NCBI GenBank assembly: GCA_040901795.1
Contig: JBBDYH010000159.1
Coordinates: forward strand, 1 to 64,000
Source: JBBDYH01 sp040901795
Lineage (GTDB): Bacteria; Planctomycetota; Planctomycetia; Pirellulales; JALHPA01
DNA: 64,000 nucleotides
Reading direction: 5' to 3'
Below the pieces are notes generated by a model. It searched no databases, was not told the origin of the DNA, and was given only the letters and a program-made list of their open reading frames with translations. Below are positions 58,873 to 64,000 of this stretch, piece by piece; position 1 is the first letter of the stretch, and each line of letters opens with the position of its first letter. Both the position numbers and the translations under genes were made by a program.

Positions 58873-60108
58873 ATGCCACGCCAACAAAAACGGATCACGC
58901 GCCGCTCATTTGTGAAGACGGCCGCAGCGGCGCCCGCGCTGTTCTCCATCGTGCCGCGGCATGTCCTCGGCGGCGCGGGCTACGTCGCGCCAAGCGACAC
59001 GTTCGGCGGCGCGCTGATTGGCTGCGGCGGCCAGGGGCCCGGTACATATCGGAGGCTCAGCGACGGGCTGACCGTCAAGCAGTTGGCCCAGTGCGACGTG
59101 AAGTTCGTCGACCGCGCGGACAACAAGTCGATCTACACCGACTTCCGCCGCGTGCTGGAGCGGAAGGACATCGACCTCGTCGCTATCGCCACGCCGCCGC
59201 ATTGGCACGCGCTGATCTCGATCGCCGCGGCCGAGGCGGGCAAGGACGTGCTCTGCGAAAAGCCGATGACGCGGTTCATCGCCGAGGGTCGCGCGGTCGT
59301 CGACGCGTTCAAGCGCTACAACCGCGTCTTTCAAATCGGCACCTTCGGGCGTTTTGGCGCGAGCCGGGACAACAACAACCTGGCGACGCATCAGATCATG
59401 CGCAGCGGACTGCTGAAGGAATGTCCGGCCGTGGTGATTCGACGCGGCGGATTCAAAGTGAAGGAATGGAGCGGCAGACCGACGCTCCCGCCCCAGCCTG
59501 TGCCGTCAAACCTTGATTGGAATATGTATTGCGGCCCCTCGCCCCTCAAACCGTATGTCCGAGCGCGCACCGGCGGCACGCACCGTGGCTATTGGGATTA
59601 TGAGGGGGGCGGGCTGGCCGACATGGGCCAGCATCAATTGGACCCGGTGCAATGGACGTATGCGAAAGACGACACGAGTCCCGTCGAGATTGAAGCTCAT
59701 GCTCCGCCGGCCGATCCCGAGGTGTGCGGAATGTGGGGTTGGGTGGAGATGCGATACGCGGACGGCATGATCTTGGTGCTCGACAGTGGGGAGTGGGGCG
59801 AGCCGTACAATCGCAAAACCGAGCGCAGGCTCAGCGTCGCGGACTTGAGCGAGGCCGACCGCGAGAAAGTGAAGGCGATGGACAAACCCGAGCCGCTCAT
59901 GACCTTTGCCGAGGCGGTGAAGAGCCGCCAGCAGGCCGGTGGCAGTGCCGAGGCGGCGCACCGTGCCGCCACGCTGTTGCACCTCGCGAATATTGCCATC
60001 CGCACCGGCCGCAAGATCCAATACGATCCTGTGAAGGAACAAGTCGTTGGCGACGAGGAAGCCAACCGCCTGGTCAACCAAACTATGCGTGCGCCGTGGC
60101 ATTTGTAA
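58873..60108 (+). CDS. Gfo/Idh/MocA-family oxidoreductase with twin-arginine signal (second)
   Basis: A 411-residue TAT-exported oxidoreductase. The signal is RITRRSFVKTAAAAPALFSIVPRHVLG. Rossmann features are FGGALIGCGGQGPG and the EKP motif in DVLCEKPMTRF; AIATPPHWHALISIAAAEAG precedes it. The C-terminal domain has GLADMGQHQLDPVQWTY. The Gly-rich cofactor loop reads GCGGQG. AGGAG eight bases upstream decides the start at 58873; an earlier in-frame ATG overlaps the propeller gene. It is distinct from the copy at 13647 in sequence. Likely an oxidoreductase on a sugar or sugar derivative, substrate unknown. Confidence 0.88.
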   Translation: MPRQQKRITRRSFVKTAAAAPALFSIVPRHVLGGAGYVAPSDTFGGALIGCGGQGPGTYRRLSDGLTVKQLAQCDVKFVDRADNKSIYTDFRRVLERKDIDLVAIATPPHWHALISIAAAEAGKDVLCEKPMTRFIAEGRAVVDAFKRYNRVFQIGTFGRFGASRDNNNLATHQIMRSGLLKECPAVVIRRGGFKVKEWSGRPTLPPQPVPSNLDWNMYCGPSPLKPYVRARTGGTHRGYWDYEGGGLADMGQHQLDPVQWTYAKDDTSPVEIEAHAPPADPEVCGMWGWVEMRYADGMILVLDSGEWGEPYNRKTERRLSVADLSEADREKVKAMDKPEPLMTFAEAVKSRQQAGGSAEAAHRAATLLHLANIAIRTGRKIQYDPVKEQVVGDEEANRLVNQTMRAPWHL

Positions 60109-60138
60109 TGGCGAGCGGGGCGACGTAAGTCCCCCGAT
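60108..60138. repeat. GGCGAGCGGGGCG-type dispersed hairpin (copy 2)
   Basis: A diverged copy of 44621-44650 (ATGGCGAGCGGGGCGACGTA and onward) that begins on the last base of the oxidoreductase stop codon. Confidence 0.7.
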
Positions 60139-60195
60139 TACGTTGCGTTTCGACAGAAGTCCGCCCCCAGAACATTCGCAATTGAGGACCATGTC

Positions 60196-61050
60196 ATGTC
60201 CGCTGAACAAGTGAAAAAACTCGTCGCCGCCATGCCGGCGCCCGAGCCAAACGAACGCGGCATTCTTAGCAAAATCGACCGCAATGCCACGCTCAAGGCA
60301 ATTGCTGAACTGCACGCCGGCGGTGAAGAACACGTTCGCACGCTGGTCGAGATGCTCGTCGAGCCAGGCACAGGAAACGACCACCAGGCGCGCTATGCAC
60401 TTCACGGATTGGCGCTCTACGTCTGTGGTCTGGGCGGGCGGCTGCGGAACGAGGAGGACCGGAAGTCGTTTTCGGCCGCGCTTGCCAAGACGTTGGACGG
60501 CGACCGCCCCGCCGCGGTGAAGGAGTTTGTGCTGCGCGAATTGCAGGTTTGCGGCGGCGGGGAGGTCGTTGCGGCGATCGGCAAGTGTCTCGGCGAGGCT
60601 GCGCTTGTCGAGGCCGCTGCCGCGGCGCTCGTGACGATTGGCGGCGATGAGGCCGCGACGCAGTTCCGTCGCCTGCAACAGAGCGCCAACCGAGGACAGC
60701 GCCTGATTGCCGTCCAGAGCATGGGAGTATTGCGTGACAAGCAGTCGGTCAGTGCGCTCGCTAAGGCGACCGACGACGACGACGGCGAGATTCGCACGGT
60801 CGCCTGCTGGGCGCTGGCCAACATTGGCGATCCGGCGGGAATTGACGCCTGTCTCACGGCCGCCGAAAAGGCACAGGGGTACGAGCGAATCCAAGCAGGC
60901 AAAAGCCGTTTATTGTTTGCCGAGCGCTTGAAAGATTCGAGACAGGCCGATGCCAAGCGCCTCTACGAGCACCTGCGCCGAACCAGCGGCGACGAGTCGG
61001 AACTGTACCTCCGCGAAATCGCCGAGCGTGAACTGGCCGGTTTGGGATAA
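60196..61050 (+). CDS. HEAT-repeat protein
   Basis: A 284-residue soluble alpha-helical repeat protein without signal peptide. Repeats of about 30 residues are visible: EVVAAIGKCLGEAALVEAAAAALVTIGGDEAA, QRLIAVQSMGVLRDKQSVSALAKATDD and GEIRTVACWALANIGDPAGIDACL, the last two being HEAT/PBS-lyase-like. Such repeats mediate protein binding or, in the phycobilin-lyase type, chromophore attachment; only binding is a safe inference. It follows the TAT oxidoreductase at 88 bases, so the propeller, oxidoreductase and HEAT protein may be one transcript ending at the 61118 hairpin. Confidence 0.82.
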   Translation: MSAEQVKKLVAAMPAPEPNERGILSKIDRNATLKAIAELHAGGEEHVRTLVEMLVEPGTGNDHQARYALHGLALYVCGLGGRLRNEEDRKSFSAALAKTLDGDRPAAVKEFVLRELQVCGGGEVVAAIGKCLGEAALVEAAAAALVTIGGDEAATQFRRLQQSANRGQRLIAVQSMGVLRDKQSVSALAKATDDDDGEIRTVACWALANIGDPAGIDACLTAAEKAQGYERIQAGKSRLLFAERLKDSRQADAKRLYEHLRRTSGDESELYLREIAERELAGLG

Positions 61051-61117
61051 AAAACTGCTCACGAACGCGAGATCGGCTTTGAGCTGAAAGACGTCAGCCC
61101 ACGTTGGCACTACGTCT

Positions 61118-61154
61118 GAAAAGTGCGATCCTTACCCGCTGGATCGCACTTTTC
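61118..61154 (+). terminator. Strong hairpin terminator
   Basis: GAAAAGTGCGATCC and GGATCGCACTTTTC are perfect 14-base arms around TTACCCGCT. The A-run and T-run at the ends make it usable in both directions. It lies 68 bases after the HEAT-repeat gene. Confidence 0.85.
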
Positions 61155-61244
61155 ATACTCGCTCTTGACTCGAGCGGCCCGTTTCTGTTATTCCCAGGCC
61201 GCTTATCTTTATCAGGGGCCATTCGGCTCACGCCGCGTTAACTC

Positions 61245-62576
61245 ATGCGACCATTCGTTGTCGGGGCTGCCGTCGTGCTTGTCGTGCTTGCTGCGCCACT
61301 GGTGCGCGCGCAGCGGGTGCAATTGCCCAACCGCTTGCCCGCATCGCCCGGCACGGTCAGCAATACCCAGTTCACACCCAATACGTCGTCGACGCCCGGC
61401 TCGGGATATCTTCCCGGCGGGACCACGATTGCCCCGTCTGCCCCCTCCGGCGCTGTTGGCGCCTCAGCGCCGGGCGCGACGTTCAGCGGTGGAATCCAGA
61501 CCTTCGATCCCTACGCAACGCAAAGCGCGCCGACCACGGTATTTCAGCCTGGGGCGGTTACCACGCAACCGGTGTTGCCGCCGACAGGCGCGATGCCTGT
61601 GATCCCAAACGGCGTGAACCCGCCGGTCGTGACCACCACGCCAGGTCCCTACTACAACCCGGGGCCCGCTGCCGCGCCCTATACAACGTCACCGCCGGCG
61701 ATCTACCCCAACGGCCTGCCTCCGATGGTTCCGCCGAGCTTTCCGGGCGGCATGTCGAACATCCGCCAGGTTACGCGCTTCCTGCAAGAGATCCGCTTGA
61801 TGCACGAGTGGATTTTCGAGGACGAGGATCTCGACGCGCTCGAGATCAATTCCACGGAAGCGACGGCCACCTTCGCTATCCCCGCATTTGGCCTGCAAAC
61901 GCCGTTTCTGATTACACCCGGGTTCGCATTGCACATGTTCGATGGGCCGACGCGCGTGGCGCCCGCATTAGCCGACCTGCCGCCGCAGACCTATGACGGC
62001 TTTCTCGACGTCGGCTGGAACCCGCAGGTTAACAATTGGTTCAGCGCGGAGCTCGGCGTTCGCCCGAGCGTTTCCACCGATTTCGATCACTTTGCCACCG
62101 ATAGTCTCCGCATTATGGGGCGCGGCATTGGCGTTTTGCGAATCACGCCGGCGCTGGCGGCCAAGGCGGGCGTGGTCTACATCGACCGCAACGACATCAA
62201 GCTGTTGCCGGTGGCCGGCGTGGTGTGGGACCCGTCGCCGGACGCTCATTATGAGATCGTGTTTCCCCGGCCCAAGCTGGCGCGGCGCTGGATCGCGCTG
62301 GCCAACCATCAACTGTGGTACTACGTCGCCGGCGAATACGGCGGCGGCTCGTGGACGGTTGTCCGCGACGGCCCGCCCCAGTTCGTGGATTCGATGGATT
62401 ACAACGACATTCGCGTGCTGTTGGGCCTGGAGTGGCTGCCCGAGACGCAGTCAGGCCTGCGCGGGTTTTTGGAGGTGGGCTACGTGTTTGAGCGCGAGCT
62501 GTTTTACGTGAGTCAATCGCCGGGAGTGTTTGAACTGGATGACACGTTTATGTTCCGCGGCGGGTTGGCGTTCTAG
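61245..62576 (+). CDS. Outer-membrane-like protein with Pro-rich N-terminus (paralogue 1)
   Basis: A 443-residue exported protein. The signal peptide is VVGAAVVLVVLAAPLVRAQ. Residues about 25-165 are low-complexity, rich in Pro, Thr, Gly and Ala (TTTPGPYYNPGPAAAPYTTS). The C-terminal part (about 185-443) has alternating aromatic beta strands: ATATFAIPAFGLQTPFLITPGFALHMFDGP, GFLDVGWNPQVNNWFSAELGVRPSVSTDFDHF, YYVAGEYGGGSWTVVRDG, and LRGFLEVGYVFERELFYVS, ending in GGLAF, a C-terminal Phe typical of outer-membrane barrels. I cannot name a family. The next gene is a paralogue. Confidence 0.78.
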   Translation: MRPFVVGAAVVLVVLAAPLVRAQRVQLPNRLPASPGTVSNTQFTPNTSSTPGSGYLPGGTTIAPSAPSGAVGASAPGATFSGGIQTFDPYATQSAPTTVFQPGAVTTQPVLPPTGAMPVIPNGVNPPVVTTTPGPYYNPGPAAAPYTTSPPAIYPNGLPPMVPPSFPGGMSNIRQVTRFLQEIRLMHEWIFEDEDLDALEINSTEATATFAIPAFGLQTPFLITPGFALHMFDGPTRVAPALADLPPQTYDGFLDVGWNPQVNNWFSAELGVRPSVSTDFDHFATDSLRIMGRGIGVLRITPALAAKAGVVYIDRNDIKLLPVAGVVWDPSPDAHYEIVFPRPKLARRWIALANHQLWYYVAGEYGGGSWTVVRDGPPQFVDSMDYNDIRVLLGLEWLPETQSGLRGFLEVGYVFERELFYVSQSPGVFELDDTFMFRGGLAF

Positions 62577-62602
62577 TTGGAGTTCAGCCTTCAGGCTGTG
62601 CG

Positions 62603-64000
62603 ATGCGCGATCAACGATTAACATGTGAACAAGCTAAACCGCACACTTCGTGTGCGGAGTCGACGGCACACGGAGTGTGCCTACTACATTGCCGGGTACT
62701 GCTCATCGCCTGCTGCCTGTTGCCGACTACATACTGCTCCGCACAAACCGGCATACTGCCCGGTCCGATGCGCGCAGCCGAGGCTTACCCACTGCCGCAC
62801 TCGAACGTCGCGGCCTTCCAGCCCAACGGCTTCATTACGCCGCTGCCGGCGTCACAACCGGCCTCCGATAAGAATCGCACAACAACAAACAACCGTGTTG
62901 GTGCACGCGAATCTCTGGCGTTAGCACCATTCGGCTATCCCAGCGGCTATCCCGATAGCATTTCCGAAAGCGCCGATGCGGCACGGTCGCTGGGACTTCA
63001 AGGGCAACTCTTTAGCGCCCCCTCCATGATCGTCGAACCTCCCTCGATGGCGGTTCCGATGCTCGTGCCGGGGCAAGCGCCTGCGATTGCGCCGCCCATC
63101 ATCGTCGGTCCTGGTGTTGCCGAGCCGATCGTGCAAGGGGATCAAGTCATCATCCCAGGCGATCTGCCGCTTCAATTCTCGGACCAGCCGCCGCCGGTCG
63201 TCGTGGCGCCCGCGACGCCGCGCGGCCAGAAGAACGGCGTATTGCAGCGCGTCAGCTTTCTCACCACGTACCTGCCGAAGTTTGACGATGACGGCCTGGG
63301 TATGGTCGATTTCGAGAACAGCGTGATGCTGGGCTTCCCCTTCCCCACGCGCGACATGCCGCTCGTACTGACGCCGGGATTCGACTTTCATCTCGTCGAC
63401 GGACCCGATTCGGCGGCCGCCGGGGGCGCGGACCTGCCGCCGCGGCTGTACGACATCTACCTACAAATCCGCTGGATGACGAAGGTCAGCGATCGCTGGT
63501 CGCTCACGCTGGCCACGACGCCCGGCTACTACACCGATTTCGAGGGAGACAACAGCGACGCGCTGCGTGTGACCGGACAGGCACTGGCGATCTGGGAGTG
63601 GCGGCCGCAGAGTCAGCTTATCTTCGGCGTGGTGTATCTCGACCGCGAGGACATCGGGTTTTTGCCGGCCGGCGGCTTGATCTGGAACCCGAACGAGGCG
63701 AACCGCCTGGAGCTGATCTTCCCGCGGCCGCGGTTTTTACACCGCTTCCGGCAGACCGCTATCTTCGAAGATTGGTGGTCGGTCGGCGCCGAATTCGGGG
63801 GCGGGGAATGGGCGATCCAACGCGCCGGCGGCACAGACGACGTGGTCGATATCACCGACTACCGCATTATCGCGGGCGTCGAGCGCAAGAGCATCGATTA
63901 CCTGGTCGGCATGCGCGCCGAAATCGGTTACGTATTTGGCCGCGAGATCGAGTACCGCAGCGGTACGCCGAGCTTCGAGCCGAGTGATACGGTACTCGTG
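62603..64000 (+). CDS. Outer-membrane-like protein, paralogue 2 (truncated by window end)
   Basis: An open frame from 62603 runs to the window end without a stop, so the gene is partial. It shows the same architecture as the previous gene: a Pro/Ala-rich front (FQPNGFITPLPASQPASD; LVPGQAPAIAPPIIVGP) and the barrel part, with VSFLTTYLPKFDDDGLGMVDFE, MPLVLTPGFDFHLVDGPDS, DLPPRLYDIYLQIRWMTKVSDRW, IFGVVYLDREDIGFLPAGGLIWNP, WWSVGAEFGGGEWAI and MRAEIGYVFGREIEYR. The start is uncertain. The ATG at 62603 precedes repeat-encoded residues; a GTG at 62675 would give a compact signal peptide (CRVLLIACCLLPTTYCSAQ) and may be the real start. At least 440 residues are present. Confidence 0.78.
   Translation, partial: MRDQRLTCEQAKPHTSCAESTAHGVCLLHCRVLLIACCLLPTTYCSAQTGILPGPMRAAEAYPLPHSNVAAFQPNGFITPLPASQPASDKNRTTTNNRVGARESLALAPFGYPSGYPDSISESADAARSLGLQGQLFSAPSMIVEPPSMAVPMLVPGQAPAIAPPIIVGPGVAEPIVQGDQVIIPGDLPLQFSDQPPPVVVAPATPRGQKNGVLQRVSFLTTYLPKFDDDGLGMVDFENSVMLGFPFPTRDMPLVLTPGFDFHLVDGPDSAAAGGADLPPRLYDIYLQIRWMTKVSDRWSLTLATTPGYYTDFEGDNSDALRVTGQALAIWEWRPQSQLIFGVVYLDREDIGFLPAGGLIWNPNEANRLELIFPRPRFLHRFRQTAIFEDWWSVGAEFGGGEWAIQRAGGTDDVVDITDYRIIAGVERKSIDYLVGMRAEIGYVFGREIEYRSGTPSFEPSDTVLV
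62662..62687. repeat. GCACACGGAGTGTGC palindromic repeat (copy 2)
   Basis: Identical over 26 bases to 39565-39590. It is preceded by the palindrome GCACACTTCGTGTGC (62641-62655). It covers the 5' end of the second outer-membrane-like gene, next to the probable GTG start. Confidence 0.85.

Noticed and set aside
59506..60894. Long minus-strand frame opposite the second oxidoreductase and HEAT gene
   Set aside because: The plus-strand proteins have conserved motifs; the antisense frame is a product of high GC.
1..64000. tRNA, rRNA, riboswitch or phage genes
   Set aside because: No cloverleaf, rRNA-like segment, conserved riboswitch core or phage structural gene was recognised by reading; a covariance search was not possible.

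Overview
The window looks like a chromosomal segment of a Gram-negative planctomycete, probably of the Pirellulales type; this is inferred from gene content, not from a marker gene. Support: GC-rich DNA; large secreted proteins that open with the planctomycete LEPR/LEDR-type N-terminus; prepilin-like N-termini (GFTLIELLVVIAIIAIL); Gfo/Idh/MocA oxidoreductases with twin-arginine signals; an ECF sigma factor next to a membrane serine/threonine kinase; a BlaI plus M56-WD40 pair; dockerin-like and PEP-CTERM-like C-termini. No rRNA, tRNA, CRISPR array, prophage or complete insertion sequence was seen.

Layout. 1-9.5 kb: housekeeping and envelope genes: a PlsC acyltransferase, an NAD-salvage operon (small protein, nicotinamidase, nicotinate phosphoribosyltransferase), a ComA-like sulfolactate synthase homologue, a CapA-like protein, a CBS protein, a PRPP synthetase-like protein and an NfeD/slipin pair. 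9.5-13.4 kb: a BlaI-type repressor and an M56 peptidase fused to a WD40 propeller. 13.6-15.6 kb: oxidoreductase and DJ-1/PfpI protein. 15.7-23.3 kb: what reads as a MurNAc/peptidoglycan salvage locus (two NamZ/DUF1343 proteins, a sodium:solute symporter, MurQ and a BadF-type sugar kinase), interrupted by a solitary ParD-like antitoxin and a REP-associated tyrosine transposase within its palindromes. 23.4-24.4 kb: PadR regulator and membrane partner with a perfect dyad upstream. 24.7-35.7 kb: exopolysaccharide locus (two GT4 enzymes, Wzx-type flippase, polysaccharide deacetylase, two FemAB/GNAT paralogues, O-antigen-ligase-like protein, undecaprenyl-phosphate sugar transferase, WecB/TagA enzyme). 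35.8-44.6 kb: a pilin-like/EF-hand fusion, an FG-GAP repeat protein, a degenerate sulfatase and a 1.28-kilo-residue glycosidase-like secreted protein. 44.8-48.8 kb: sigma factor and kinase. 48.9-57.2 kb: two convergent secreted proteins sharing a C-terminal module. 57.5-64 kb: PQQ-type propeller, second TAT oxidoreductase, HEAT-repeat protein, terminator, and two tandem outer-membrane-like paralogues, the second cut by the window end.

The most unusual property is the density and placement of short dispersed repeats. Many gaps hold a different palindrome or short direct repeat, several occur twice or more in the window, and many reach into genes: they supply stop codons (pncB, capA-like, DJ-1, namZ-2, symporter, PEP-CTERM protein), a likely signal peptide (namZ-2), an in-frame nonapeptide (degenerate sulfatase), a C-terminal segment (CotH protein) and two inserts inside the kinase catalytic domain. 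I regard this repeat-driven remodelling of coding sequence, the MurNAc salvage locus and the transposase/REP unit as the leads most worth checking.
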